DNA of 64,000 bases from contig NAUB01000028.1 of NCBI GenBank assembly GCA_003676145.1, positions 1 to 64,000 of the forward strand. Reading direction: 5' to 3'. Each line of letters starts with the position of its first letter. Positions within the stretch are counted from its first letter, which is position 1. Shown here piece after piece: positions 35,632 through 45,413 of this stretch. This DNA is from a gamma proteobacterium symbiont of Stewartia floridana. GTDB lineage: Bacteria; Pseudomonadota; Gammaproteobacteria; Chromatiales; Chromatiaceae. The position numbers and the translations under genes are program-made. The notes beneath the pieces were generated by a model. That model did no database searches. It had not been told where the DNA came from and saw nothing but the letters and a program-made list of their open reading frames with translations.

Positions 35632-36204
35632 ATGACGCTGCTATTGATCGGGCTGACCCTGTGGGCCGGCGTCCACCTCTTCCCATCCTTGTTACCGCAG
35701 GTGCGTGATGACCTGATCAAGCGGATCGGTGATGGTCCGTACCAGGGTCTGTTTGCATTGTTGATTCTCACGGGAGTGGTTCTGATCGTTTTTGGCTGGC
35801 GTGGCACCGTGCCGACCCAGGTCTATGCGCCACCGGCCGGCTTGCGTCATGCGGCCATGCTTTTGGTCGTGATCGGATTCATATTGATGGCTGCGGCCAG
35901 TTTTCCGCGTACTCGTGTCAAGCGCCTGATTCGTCACCCGCAACTGACAGGCGTATTACTCTGGGCACTGGCCCACCTCCTGGCCAATGGTGACAGCCGC
36001 TCACTCTTACTCTTCTCGGTGATGGCAATCTGGACTGTTGTCTCTATGTTGTTAATCAATCGCCGTGACGGCGCTTGGGTCAAACCCGAGACAACCATGG
36101 CTTGGTATGGCGAACTCTTGGTAGTGGTAGTGGGTGTTGGCATCGCCGCACTGGTGGTGCGCTTTCACGTATATCTTGCCGGTGTGCCTCTGATTGGGGG
36201 GTGA
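35632..36204 (+). CDS. NnrU family membrane protein
   Basis: 190 residues with five to six hydrophobic helices. Family hallmarks include HLFPSLLPQVRDDLIKRIGD near 17-36, GLRHAAML near 74, and IRHPQLTGVLLWALAHLLAN near 101-120. NnrU was named from denitrification loci and is related to plant zeta-carotene isomerase, which is haem-dependent; its bacterial role is unsettled. The ATG at 35632 has GGAG eight bases upstream; a longer frame from 35551 lacks one. Confidence 0.85.
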   Translation: MTLLLIGLTLWAGVHLFPSLLPQVRDDLIKRIGDGPYQGLFALLILTGVVLIVFGWRGTVPTQVYAPPAGLRHAAMLLVVIGFILMAAASFPRTRVKRLIRHPQLTGVLLWALAHLLANGDSRSLLLFSVMAIWTVVSMLLINRRDGAWVKPETTMAWYGELLVVVVGVGIAALVVRFHVYLAGVPLIGG

Positions 36205-36284
36205 TTCAGGTAGCTTTTAATGATTGGGCCGGTCTCAATAGCTGATCAGACCCAACAGGTAAGTCCCGTTAGGTAAGCACCCAA

Positions 36285-36420
36285 TCAGTCGGTCACTATC
36301 TGTCCCAAGCCTTTGAGTATAAGGCGTGTGTGATTCAGGTACTCAGTGATATCCGGATCGCCTTTGAAAATATTTATCGCCGCAATCATCGTGTTGAAGT
36401 CTTAGCTCGTAACGACGACC
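36285..36420 (-). pseudogene. Aminotransferase fragment (decayed partial copy)
   Basis: The minus strand reads IFKGDPDITEYL and LILKGLGQIVTD, which align with AFEGGPDITDYL and IFKGLGQTLTS of the intact aminotransferase at 37878-39191. DNA similarity over about 110 bases (compare 38230-38330) is obvious. A stop codon lies inside the matching stretch and nothing of the remaining domains was found, so this is a relic of a duplicated or recombined gene. Confidence 0.65.
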
Positions 36421-36509
36421 ATCAATTCAATTACGATGGCCTTGCTCAGCTTCTCGACCATTTTATGAGCATTTGTTTCAACGACTTTGAAGCGATCGGT
36501 ATGTTCTTC

Positions 36510-36537
36510 AGCCCAACCGGAGTGCAGGGCTTTTTTT
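36510..36537 (+). terminator. Possible intrinsic terminator
   Basis: Stem AGCCC/GGGCT with a 12-base loop followed by seven T. The stem is short. It may end the nnrU transcript before the convergent PDZ gene. Confidence 0.4.
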
Positions 36538-36547
36538 CATCTAACCA

Positions 36548-37396
36548 TCAGAGATCTGGATTGATTCGCGTGTTGGTCAATCGCACCCCCATTGGTCCGC
36601 GTGGTATCCACAGCATCATCTGCTCTCCGTCACGTTCGACGGTGACGCTGACATACTCATCGCGGGTGCCCTGGGTGGTCGCCTGCTGTAAGTCGGTATA
36701 GTCGAACAGTCGTTGCTCGTCGTAGTCCATGATCATGTCGCCCGGTTTGAAGCCGGCCTGCTCGGCAGCGGAGCTCATCATCACCGAGTCGATGCGAATC
36801 CGGTTGGATTGTCCGTTGTTATATAGAAAGCGGTCGTAGACGTCGTCACCAAATTCCTCGCGTATTGAGATATCCTGTGCCAACAGTTCGTTGAGCTCAT
36901 CCCGGTAACGTTCCGTGTCTATGTAGCCACCGCGGATGGCGGTATCGCGCAGTTCCAGTCTTTTCAGGTCGAGCTCGTTTCTGCGTCGAACGATCTCCTC
37001 CACCGTTACTGAATCGACACCAGCGCTCAGCAAGTTCTCGGTAAAGGCGTTTGTATTGTCGCTGGCCGGCGTTTCAGCACTGTTTGACGTCGCTTCATCG
37101 TTATCAAGCGTAGCTGACGGCTCCGATACGTCCATTTCTTGCAATGACTGCTCCAGTTGCTCAACCCGCGAGATTAATTGATCGAAACGGTTTTGTAACG
37201 ATTCAATGTCGTTGGCCTGCAAGGCGTCGGGTGCTGCGGTGGCAACTGAAGTCATCGCAGGCTCGGGTAGCTGTGTGGGTGTGGCAGCCATTGCTGGTGC
37301 GATGGGCTCATCGTCCTGTTGCGACAGCATCATGAAGATGCCGGTGAGTATACCGAGAGCAAACAGGCCGGGAATAAAAATGATCTGTTTATTCAT
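36548..37396 (-). CDS. Membrane-anchored PDZ-domain protein
   Basis: 282 residues. One N-terminal helix (5-23) would anchor it with the rest in the periplasm. An Ala/Pro-rich linker precedes a coiled coil near 60-90 (SLQNRFDQLISRVEQLEQSL), then an acidic linker, a helical segment at 120-180 and a PDZ domain at about 190-275 (MSSAAEQAGFKPGDMIMDYD and IPRGPMGVRL). The layout resembles GspC-like or protease-accessory scaffolds, but there is no protease domain. It stands alone on the minus strand. Confidence 0.8.
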   Translation of the reverse strand: MNKQIIFIPGLFALGILTGIFMMLSQQDDEPIAPAMAATPTQLPEPAMTSVATAAPDALQANDIESLQNRFDQLISRVEQLEQSLQEMDVSEPSATLDNDEATSNSAETPASDNTNAFTENLLSAGVDSVTVEEIVRRRNELDLKRLELRDTAIRGGYIDTERYRDELNELLAQDISIREEFGDDVYDRFLYNNGQSNRIRIDSVMMSSAAEQAGFKPGDMIMDYDEQRLFDYTDLQQATTQGTRDEYVSVTVERDGEQMMLWIPRGPMGVRLTNTRINPDL

Positions 37397-37877
37397 CTAT
37401 TTCTGGCAGCTAAGGTGGTTAGAGACGAATCCACGGGAAGCTGGTAATTGATGGTGAATGTTGAATTATTGACAGCGTAACTGTCGTGTAATTCCCTTTA
37501 GGGCGAACTCAATAGAGATGCTCGATGGCATATAACTGTCGCAGCTGGCAACGTCTATCGTTGGGGTGTTTAAGCTAATACACGCTTTGACAGGATTACC
37601 TAAAAGTAGAGTGGTATTTGTCGACGTGTTCGGGGCGCATATGCGAATACTTTTTAACTCTATAGAGCACCAGCCTCAATAGTCGGTAAACCGGATGGTT
37701 GTTCAGGATAACTTCTGTTGTAGAAGCTACCTGCAGCATTACAAGTTTGTGGTAGAGATGGATTTCGATTGCATTCGAAACCACTCCCTTCGCCATAGGA
37801 ATGCAGAGAGGCATATGAATAGGCTGCGTCAGTACGCACTGCACTGTTCTTAAGGAATTCTGGTTACGCTACAGGCA
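37397..37877. other. Intergenic region, nothing recognised
   Basis: 481 bp between two minus-strand genes. A short frame at 37596-37844 lacks a ribosome site and family resemblance. No RNA or repeat seen. Confidence 0.4.
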
Positions 37878-39191
37878 CTACGATCTCTTCAGCCACATCT
37901 CGATCCGCTCCATCGCGTTGATCAGGTTCGGGCAGTATTCGTTCAGAAACGCCTCGTCGATCTCTGTTTCAGGATCCGCCGCAGTCAGGGCCCGTTCGCC
38001 ATCGAAGTCGACATAGGCCATGCGTACGGTGAATTCGGTGGCCGGCCTACCGAAGTCGGTGCCGGGCAGACAGGCTACTCCCGCATCGTCGAGCAGTTGC
38101 TTGCACAGATCGCGGGAAGTCTTGATCCCGCAAGCGGCAAAGTGTTCACGATGCAAGCTGAAGTCTGGGAACAGATAGAAACCGCCTTCAGGGTCTGCCA
38201 ACTCACAGCCCATATGCCGCAGTCGGCTGGTCAGCGTCTGCCCCAAGCCCTTGAATATGCGGCGTGAGCGACTCAGATAATCGGTGATGTCCGGGCCGCC
38301 TTCGAAGGCACGAATCGCGGCGTACTGGATGGGTGCACTCACCGTGGTGAAGGTTTCGCTTGCGACGACGGCCATCGCGTCGAGTAACCAGCGAAGACCT
38401 TCCGGAAACAGGAAGGTACCGAGGCGCCAGCCACCAGCGCCGGCCCATTTGCTCAAGCCACTGCTGATGATGGTGCCTTGCGGGTAGTGCCGTGCGATGG
38501 AGTGATGTTCGCCCTCGTAATGCAGTTCGCTGTATATCTCGTCTGATAGAACCAGCATGCCGTAGCGTTCCGCGACCTGTGCGATCGCCTTCAGCTCTGC
38601 ATCGCTGTAGGTGATGCCGACGGGGTTATTCGGGTAGTTCAGGATCAGCAGGCGAGGTCGGCCAGGGTCCTCGAGACAAATGGCTTCGAGTTCCTCGGAT
38701 TGGATGCGCCAACCGTTCTCTGCCAGTGTATTGACGCGTCGGATCTGGCGTCCGATGATCGAGGCCTGCGGCGAATAGGAGACCCAGCTGGGAGCCGGGA
38801 TCACCAGGTCGCCATAGAACACCAACTGTAATATGAACATCAGCTCCTTCGAGCCGGGGCCGATCAATACATCATCCGCTGTGCGTTCGATGCCATTGAC
38901 CCGGGTGTGGAAATCCGCCACGGCAGAGCGCAATGCCTGCAGGCCACGTACCGGCAGGTAATCTTTCTGATGTGCATTATTCTGCAACGCAGCGACGACA
39001 CTGTCGGGTACCGGGAACGGTGATTGACCGAGTCCCAGTCGATAGATCGTTTTCCCGGCCCGCTGCAGGGCAGTGCTCTCTTCATTGATCGCCAGTGTGG
39101 CCGATGTATCCAGTCCCCGCACATTCAGGTTAAGGTGTACGCAGGGTGACGCCGAGCCACGTCTTGCACGATTCAGATTGACGACATTCAT
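37878..39191 (-). CDS. Class I/II pyridoxal-phosphate aminotransferase
   Basis: 437 residues of fold type I. LNYPNNPVGITYS near 193-205 and LSDEIYSELHYEGE near 229-242 (PLP-ring Asp and Tyr) are present, with the Schiff-base lysine in SSGLSKWAGAGGWRLG near 258-273. Aspartate- and aromatic-type enzymes share these motifs, so the substrate is open. A 20-30 residue N-terminal extension precedes the core. A decayed fragment of a related gene lies at 36285-36420. Confidence 0.88.
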   Translation of the reverse strand: MNVVNLNRARRGSASPCVHLNLNVRGLDTSATLAINEESTALQRAGKTIYRLGLGQSPFPVPDSVVAALQNNAHQKDYLPVRGLQALRSAVADFHTRVNGIERTADDVLIGPGSKELMFILQLVFYGDLVIPAPSWVSYSPQASIIGRQIRRVNTLAENGWRIQSEELEAICLEDPGRPRLLILNYPNNPVGITYSDAELKAIAQVAERYGMLVLSDEIYSELHYEGEHHSIARHYPQGTIISSGLSKWAGAGGWRLGTFLFPEGLRWLLDAMAVVASETFTTVSAPIQYAAIRAFEGGPDITDYLSRSRRIFKGLGQTLTSRLRHMGCELADPEGGFYLFPDFSLHREHFAACGIKTSRDLCKQLLDDAGVACLPGTDFGRPATEFTVRMAYVDFDGERALTAADPETEIDEAFLNEYCPNLINAMERIEMWLKRS

Positions 39192-39622
39192 GACAACCCC
39201 CGGAAATCAATATCAGTTGATAGTAATATTGCAACAGCTGTACCAGTTGGGCGAAATCGTGATAAGTAATTGATATTAAAATTTAAAATCTGGTGTGCAA
39301 CGAGTTTTGCCAGACTGTTCGCACCAACTCAGTGCGAGAAATGACGTCTGTTTTGCCGAGCTGGTGCAGCGGCCCGTAAGCTTGGCACTGTTTTTCGTCA
39401 CCCAGTTGATCCAGCTTTGGTGGGTATCAAAGCCTTAGTGACTCGGGTAGTTCGAGTGATTGTCGGTTCATCCCTTGCCGTCGATTTTGCTCGGTTATCT
39501 TGGTATGAAAAAGTGCAGGGACGAGTGAAGAGTGGGGGCTATGGTCTGCCTCCCCTGGACCATGAGTGTTTCTGTGGTGACAATGGGATTCTATTGAGTG
39601 TGAATTGAGAAGCGAGGAATCG
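39192..39622. other. Intergenic region
   Basis: 431 bp upstream of both the aminotransferase and a small membrane-protein gene. It includes AT-rich DNA with the short palindrome CAATAT...ATATTG around 39209-39232, a possible operator. Otherwise nothing is recognised. Confidence 0.4.
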
Positions 39623-39817
39623 ATGATTGAAATCGTAGTGATTACAGGTGTTGCCGCTCTATTTGGGATCCTCTGGGGCTTTAGGAAGCCTGCGGGTTAC
39701 TGCAGGATGAGCAGTGTTGAGCAGCAGGGATTGAGCAACCGCATATGGAGTGGTTTGATCAATGGTGCTGTCCTGGGGGGTATCGCACTGGTGGTTACAA
39801 CCATACTGCTCGGCTAG
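39623..39817 (+). CDS. Small two-helix membrane protein, unknown
   Basis: 64 residues: helix IEIVVITGVAALFGILWGF (2-20), a short polar loop, and helix WSGLINGAVLGGIALVVTTI (43-62). A GAGG lies about eight bases before the ATG. An in-frame TTG at 39605 is less likely. No family is recognised; the clean hairpin topology and ribosome site support a real gene. Confidence 0.5.
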   Translation: MIEIVVITGVAALFGILWGFRKPAGYCRMSSVEQQGLSNRIWSGLINGAVLGGIALVVTTILLG

Positions 39818-40225
39818 AAACAGACATCGATTGATTTTTACCTTAGGGACAGTAAACAGGTCATCTTTAGTCTGGAGTAGAGTGCGGCCTAGTTTTTTTA
39901 ATGCTGGCGATCTTAATCCTTCAGAACCTCTTATTAGATCGGGGAAACTACACGGGTTACTGTTCCTTAATATAACCACTGGGTTAGCATGGTTAAGTGA
40001 ATGGTCGGGGAGAAGCCATTGGAAATGCAATCTTAAATCAGCCAGCTTTCTATTGCTGGGAACGGAAATGGTCAGTTGTTTAGGCTCTTGCTCTGATTGG
40101 AATGACTGGCATCAATGCAACAGCTAGTGGATCTGCCATACTTGATACTTGGGGCTATTTCTCGCGCTCAATAGCCCTGATGTGACTGAGTGAGTCCCTC
40201 CTGTTTCCCGGTGGAAGAGAACAAC
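39818..40225. other. Intergenic region, nothing recognised
   Basis: 408 bp before the large sensor gene. Overlapping open frames are not convincing. No RNA, repeat or clear promoter was identified. Confidence 0.4.
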
Positions 40226-43200
40226 ATGCCTAAAGGCTGGCTCTCAATCTCTATTCTTTTTTGGCTGTGGAATTTTCTGGTACCTGTGCATGGCCAAGTA
40301 ACCCCTCAAGATGCAGCGATAGCAAGTGATCGGCACGAGTCGCAATATCAGCTTATCGAACTCACCCCTCAAGAACGTAGATACCTTGAGGCAAATCCTG
40401 TCATTACTGTAGCGCTTGCCGATACCAATCCGCCGCGAGCATTTCGAGATGGACAGGGAAATTTACAAGGTATTAATGTCGATATTCTTGCTCTGATCGA
40501 GGAACGGCTTGGGGTAAAGATTGAGTTGCTGCCTTCAGACTGGAAAAGTGCGCTTGAAAGTGTACGACATAGAGAAGTCGACGCGATCATGAATGCTTCC
40601 AAGAACAAGAGTCGCGAGTCATTTCTCGATTTCACTTCTGTCTATGTTGCGACACCACAAGCAATCATTGCCAGAGGGGATGAGCAGAAGATTAATGATT
40701 TAAGTGCCCTTTGCGGCAGAACAGTCGCTGTTGTCGCCAGTACAAGTCGTGAGCGGTTTCTAAAAGAGAGTTTTCCTTGTATAAAACGTGTCAGTGTCAG
40801 CAGTAACCCTGACATCATCAATGCAATCATTACAGACCAGGCAGATGCGGGATTCGCCAATTACGATCAAATCGTACAAAACTTGCGCTCTATGCTGGTT
40901 TCCAACCTGAATGTCATCTACTCGAAGTACCTTCCTCCTATCGGCTTTGGCAGAATCGGTGTACGCAAAGACAAGCCAGAATTGACTTCCATTCTGAATA
41001 AGGCTGTCGTATCTCTAAGGCAGATCGAGATCAACGCAATTACTCAAAAGTGGGTAGGCGTTAACTTTTCTCCGTTTGAACTGACTGTAGAAGAGTTTAA
41101 CTGGATCAGGGAAAACCCAATTGTCAATTTCACGGGTGATCCGAATTGGCTTCCCTACGAAGCATTTGATCCCGATGGGCAGTATATTGGCATAGTCGCC
41201 GATCATTTGGCGCTGATTGAAGAAACTACCGGGCTGACTTTTAACGCGTTACCCGTAAAAACCTGGACAGAATCATTGCAGTTAGCGATGGGTGGGGAGG
41301 TATCTGTCATATCAGGCGACGCAGCGGATACAATCCTCAATAAGAGTTTTCGTCCAGTAGATCCTTACAGTAGAAATCCAATCGTCATCGTTATGGACCA
41401 CCAGGTATCATTCGTCAACGATCTGGACGAGATATCAGACAAGCGCATAGCTATTATCAAGGATTACGGTTACACCGCTGACATTTACAGAATCTATCCT
41501 GATATTGAGTTTATTGAGGTAGAAAACATTCAGGAAGGGTTGTCTGGTGTATCCCAGGGGCGATTAGATGCCATGCTCGTGACGATGGCACTGGCCAGCT
41601 ACCATATGGCCGAGATGGGATTGCACAACTTGAGTATCGTGGGTAAAACGCCGATCGTTATGAATCTCACCCTTTTCGTTGATAAAGAGCTGCCTTTACT
41701 CCACTCACTCATTGCGAAGGCATTGCATGCGATCGAGCCGCCGATAAAACAAGGCATCTACCATAAGTGGATCCGCTCTCAATATGTTGAAAAAGTCGAT
41801 TACACCATCACGGTGATTGTGGCGTTCTCCCTGTTGACCATCATTGGTTTAATCATCTATTCAAACAGCAATCTACAGCGTGAGGTACGGCGACGTCTGG
41901 AGTTTGAGAAAAAATTAACGGATGCTCAGAAATCGCTTACTGAAGCCCAGCGAATCGCTCAGATGGGCAGTTGGGTACATGATGTAAAAACCGGTGAACT
42001 TCACTGGTCCGACGAGGTATATCGGATCTTTGAACTTGATGCAGGTAATTTTTCACCGACATACGATGCGTTTCTCAATGCAATTCACCCGCAAGATCGT
42101 GAGAGGGTACAACTCGCCTATGAGGATTCTCTGGTAAATAAGACCCCCTACAAGATAACGCATCGCCTGCTGATGAATGACGGGCGCATTAAATATGTCG
42201 ATGAGCGATGCAATACAACTTACGATGACGAGGGAGGGCCTCTCATATCGACCGGTACTGTCCATGATGTGACTTTACAGCAAGAGCAGGAACAAAAATT
42301 TCTGCTTCAGGCGCATTATGATGATCTGACTAAATTGCCCAACCGTATATTACTGACTGATCGCCTCAACCAAGCTATGCTTCACTCGAAGCGGCATAAT
42401 ACGCAAATCGCTATCGGGTTTCTGGACCTTGACGGTTTCAAACAGGTCAATGATCGTTATGGACATGGGGTTGGCGATAGACTACTTGATGTATTAGCAC
42501 AACGTATGCAGACTGCATTGCGAGACGAGGATACGATTGCGCGTATCGGTGGGGATGAGTTTGTTATTCTTATTCCCAATCTTGATGAAATTTCCTCCTG
42601 CACATCCTTGCTAAATCGACTCCTGCATACTACCTCACAATTGATCGACTTGGATGAAGTAACTGTTCAGGTATCATCGAGTATCGGCGTTACCTTTTTT
42701 CCGCAAAAAGAAGAGTCCATCGTGGCAGAGCAATTAATACGGCAGGCCGATCAGGCTATGTACCAGGCAAAATTGTCCGGAAAGAACTGTTTCCATCTGT
42801 TCGACACGGAACGAGACGACCAAGTACGTAGTGACTACGAAAATATCCAAAGTGTTATAAAAGGTATTGATAACTCGGAGTTCAATCTCCACTATCAGCC
42901 TAAAGTCAATATGCATAGCGGCCAAGTAGTCGGCTTGGAGGCCCTTCTACAATGGAATGATCCGCAACAAGGTATACTGTCACCCAAGAAATTTTTACCT
43001 GCCGTTGAAAAGCACCCTGTCATGATTCAGCTTGGTGAATTAGTACTGGAGACGGCATTAAATCAACTTGTTGAGTTGCGTGAATCAGGCATCGAACTGC
43101 CGATCAGTATCAATATTAGTGCGCTGCAGTTTGAACAAGAAAATTTTATTCAGGATCTAGCCGATAAGATACGTTCGCGTGGACTCGACTTTGAAATGCT

Positions 43201-44014
43201 GGAGTTGGAGATTCTTGAATCCAGTGCCCTGCAAGATGTCAAACAGACATCGCTCGTCATCTCAGAGTGCAGGAGACTGGGCATCCGGATTGCAATAGAT
43301 GATTTTGGTACTGGTTACTCTTCTTTGCAGTATCTGAAACACCTACCTACGAATCAACTTAAGATTGACCAAGGTTTCGTCCGTGATATGCACGATGACC
43401 CGGAAGACCTTGCGATTCTGGATGGGATTATAGGGCTGGCCAAAGCGTTTAACCGGGAAGTTCTCGCTGAAGGCGTAGAGACTGTTGATCACGGAATACT
43501 GTTACTCCAATTTGGGTGCCAGCTTGGTCAAGGATATGCTATTGCCAGGCCAATGCCAGTAGGTGAACTATCAGGTTGGTTGGAGAGTTGGATATGTCCA
43601 GCCGAGTGGAGAGCGCAGCAACCTCTTAACCAGGAGTTTCGACAGGTACTGTATGCTGTTACGGAACATCGCGCTTGGGTCAAAGAACTTGAGGCATTTG
43701 TTCGTAGTAGGCTGAAGTATCCACCTGCTCTTGACGAAGGTCAGTGCAACTTCGGTAAATGGTTGAATTTGGAAGCAAAGAAGCAGTACTCAAATCATCC
43801 AAAGCTAATTTCTATAGACAAAATACACAGAGAAATTCATGAATTTGCTGCCTCCTTGATCGATCTGTGTTCGACGGGGAAAAATGAAACTGCAATAGAC
43901 AATCTGAAACAACTCTACATTTTACGTGACCGTTTGGCGTCCGGACTAATGGAGTTGATTGATGCAAACACAAGTCAAGCAGGATCCGATGCGAGGGATA
44001 TGGCTGATCCATGA
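40226..44014 (+). CDS. Dual solute-binding/PAS/GGDEF/EAL protein with C-terminal CZB domain
   Basis: 1262 residues. After a signal peptide come two SBP_bac_3-type periplasmic domains (about 40-270 and 285-515), a helix at about 525-545, a short coiled coil, PAS (about 585-690), GGDEF with intact GGDEF near 775 and an inhibitory RxxD site (RDED) five residues before it, then EAL (GLEALL near 904, DDFGTG, KID). From about 1147 a chemoreceptor zinc-binding domain follows: H-x2-W, C-x-F-G-x-W, H-x3-H. It should make or degrade c-di-GMP in response to an amino-acid-like ligand and perhaps zinc. The ATG at 40226 was preferred to a GTG at 40190. Confidence 0.9.
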   Translation: MPKGWLSISILFWLWNFLVPVHGQVTPQDAAIASDRHESQYQLIELTPQERRYLEANPVITVALADTNPPRAFRDGQGNLQGINVDILALIEERLGVKIELLPSDWKSALESVRHREVDAIMNASKNKSRESFLDFTSVYVATPQAIIARGDEQKINDLSALCGRTVAVVASTSRERFLKESFPCIKRVSVSSNPDIINAIITDQADAGFANYDQIVQNLRSMLVSNLNVIYSKYLPPIGFGRIGVRKDKPELTSILNKAVVSLRQIEINAITQKWVGVNFSPFELTVEEFNWIRENPIVNFTGDPNWLPYEAFDPDGQYIGIVADHLALIEETTGLTFNALPVKTWTESLQLAMGGEVSVISGDAADTILNKSFRPVDPYSRNPIVIVMDHQVSFVNDLDEISDKRIAIIKDYGYTADIYRIYPDIEFIEVENIQEGLSGVSQGRLDAMLVTMALASYHMAEMGLHNLSIVGKTPIVMNLTLFVDKELPLLHSLIAKALHAIEPPIKQGIYHKWIRSQYVEKVDYTITVIVAFSLLTIIGLIIYSNSNLQREVRRRLEFEKKLTDAQKSLTEAQRIAQMGSWVHDVKTGELHWSDEVYRIFELDAGNFSPTYDAFLNAIHPQDRERVQLAYEDSLVNKTPYKITHRLLMNDGRIKYVDERCNTTYDDEGGPLISTGTVHDVTLQQEQEQKFLLQAHYDDLTKLPNRILLTDRLNQAMLHSKRHNTQIAIGFLDLDGFKQVNDRYGHGVGDRLLDVLAQRMQTALRDEDTIARIGGDEFVILIPNLDEISSCTSLLNRLLHTTSQLIDLDEVTVQVSSSIGVTFFPQKEESIVAEQLIRQADQAMYQAKLSGKNCFHLFDTERDDQVRSDYENIQSVIKGIDNSEFNLHYQPKVNMHSGQVVGLEALLQWNDPQQGILSPKKFLPAVEKHPVMIQLGELVLETALNQLVELRESGIELPISINISALQFEQENFIQDLADKIRSRGLDFEMLELEILESSALQDVKQTSLVISECRRLGIRIAIDDFGTGYSSLQYLKHLPTNQLKIDQGFVRDMHDDPEDLAILDGIIGLAKAFNREVLAEGVETVDHGILLLQFGCQLGQGYAIARPMPVGELSGWLESWICPAEWRAQQPLNQEFRQVLYAVTEHRAWVKELEAFVRSRLKYPPALDEGQCNFGKWLNLEAKKQYSNHPKLISIDKIHREIHEFAASLIDLCSTGKNETAIDNLKQLYILRDRLASGLMELIDANTSQAGSDARDMADP

Positions 44015-44564
44015 TCGGCTTTCAGTAACGCTGTCAATAACCAGATGGGTTTTTACAAATGTGGGTTTAATCAGCTTGTAAATTCGTGCAGGATTCAGAT
44101 AGAGCGATTCACAAATTAGGCCCCAACCTGCGTGCTGCAGTGTAATGTGGTATCAGTACGACTCCACAATCAGTGCTGCTCTGTCCCAATAGTTCTGAAA
44201 ATGGGTAGTTTATAGCCTGTTAACTATCTAAAAAATAAAGCAATTTGACTGTTTCTTCCCTTATTCGATCCTTTGGGAGTCGATTCAAAGCCTGAAAAGA
44301 TGCGCTAGAGCGGAGGATATCAGTAATGTTCAGTTCGGTATGGTTGTCTCTACCGTGAATATTTGAGCGATTACCTGCAAACTGACCTGATTCGGCTTCC
44401 GAGTCTCCTCAATGGTCAGCAAAGCCAGATCAGACGTAGTTTGAATACTGTCTGCAAGATGAGAGTGAAATGCCTTGTTTCAAATCAAGGTGATGTGGGG
44501 TTAAAATAGTATATAAATGATTCATATGATCACTATTCTAATTATATAAGTATCAGGCTGTTTC
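44015..44564. other. Intergenic region, nothing recognised
   Basis: 550 bp between two plus-strand genes. No ORF, RNA gene or repeat was found. The AT-rich 60 bases before 44565 probably contain a promoter. Confidence 0.4.
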
Positions 44565-45335
44565 ATGCACTTCTCCACCCTTTTAATCGAACCTCCGGGT
44601 ATTGATTCTCAACTGCTTCAATTGATGCTGGGCCCGGAAAAGTTCCGCGTAAGAACTTCAGAATGCGGCCTGAAAGCCTGGAATACGATTCTAACTGACG
44701 ATGTTCCGGACCTGGTCGTTATGGATGCGGATCTGCCTCAACAGGGTGAACTACAGATCACAGCTCTCCAGCTCTTGGAAATGATGAACAATCAGGCTCA
44801 GTGGAGTAACATCCCAAAGATCATACTGGCCTCAAACAGCAACCCCTCGATCTTGAAAATCTCCAGTGTTGCCAGTGTGAATGCAATCATACTCAAGCCC
44901 TATGACCCGCGGCGTTTTATCCAGGAGGTCTATACGAGTCTGAAGCAACACATCGAGAGCCATATCGCTGAAGTGAATCGACAGCATATTCAGTTGGGTA
45001 CAGCTTTCCAGGAACTGATCCAACTTAGCGATCAAAGTAGGTTTAATGACCTGAAAAGCTTTTTTACTCAACTGTCACATATGATTGAAAAGCACTTCGA
45101 TTTTGAAGAACACTTTATGGCTCGGCACAACTATCCAGACTTTATTGACCATCATGATAACCATAAAAAGTTGCTTACCATGGTAGAGAGCATGAAAGTC
45201 GAAATGGCCAAATCAGACAAAGCGATTACGGCAGAAAGAATTGTTAAATTGAGAACTGACCTGTTTGAAGATGTTAATGATGATAAACAATACATCAAGT
45301 TTCTTTCGAGTTTGCGATCATCTCTGGTTGGTTAG
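44565..45335 (+). CDS. Receiver-hemerythrin two-domain protein
   Basis: 256 residues. The first 125 form a response-regulator receiver with D54 (VVMDADLP) and K111 (LKPYDP) as expected for phosphorylation. Residues 133-250 form a hemerythrin-like helical bundle: H141, H177-x3-E181, H196-x3-H200 and D240 match the diiron ligands, but the histidine normally five residues before that Asp is Glu235. It may sense oxygen or redox and be gated by phosphorylation. No kinase is adjacent; it lies between c-di-GMP genes and converges on one. Confidence 0.85.
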   Translation: MHFSTLLIEPPGIDSQLLQLMLGPEKFRVRTSECGLKAWNTILTDDVPDLVVMDADLPQQGELQITALQLLEMMNNQAQWSNIPKIILASNSNPSILKISSVASVNAIILKPYDPRRFIQEVYTSLKQHIESHIAEVNRQHIQLGTAFQELIQLSDQSRFNDLKSFFTQLSHMIEKHFDFEEHFMARHNYPDFIDHHDNHKKLLTMVESMKVEMAKSDKAITAERIVKLRTDLFEDVNDDKQYIKFLSSLRSSLVG

Positions 45336-45413
45336 CACAATTAAGTAAGTGGTTATTTTGATGAGGATCAGCTTTGCTGTTGTATAGTATTGCGGTTAGG
45401 TTTTAAGCTTTGA

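Noticed and set aside
36330-36701. 123-codon plus-strand frame
   Set aside because: It overlaps the aminotransferase relic and the end of the real PDZ gene on the other strand, and has no recognised protein sequence.
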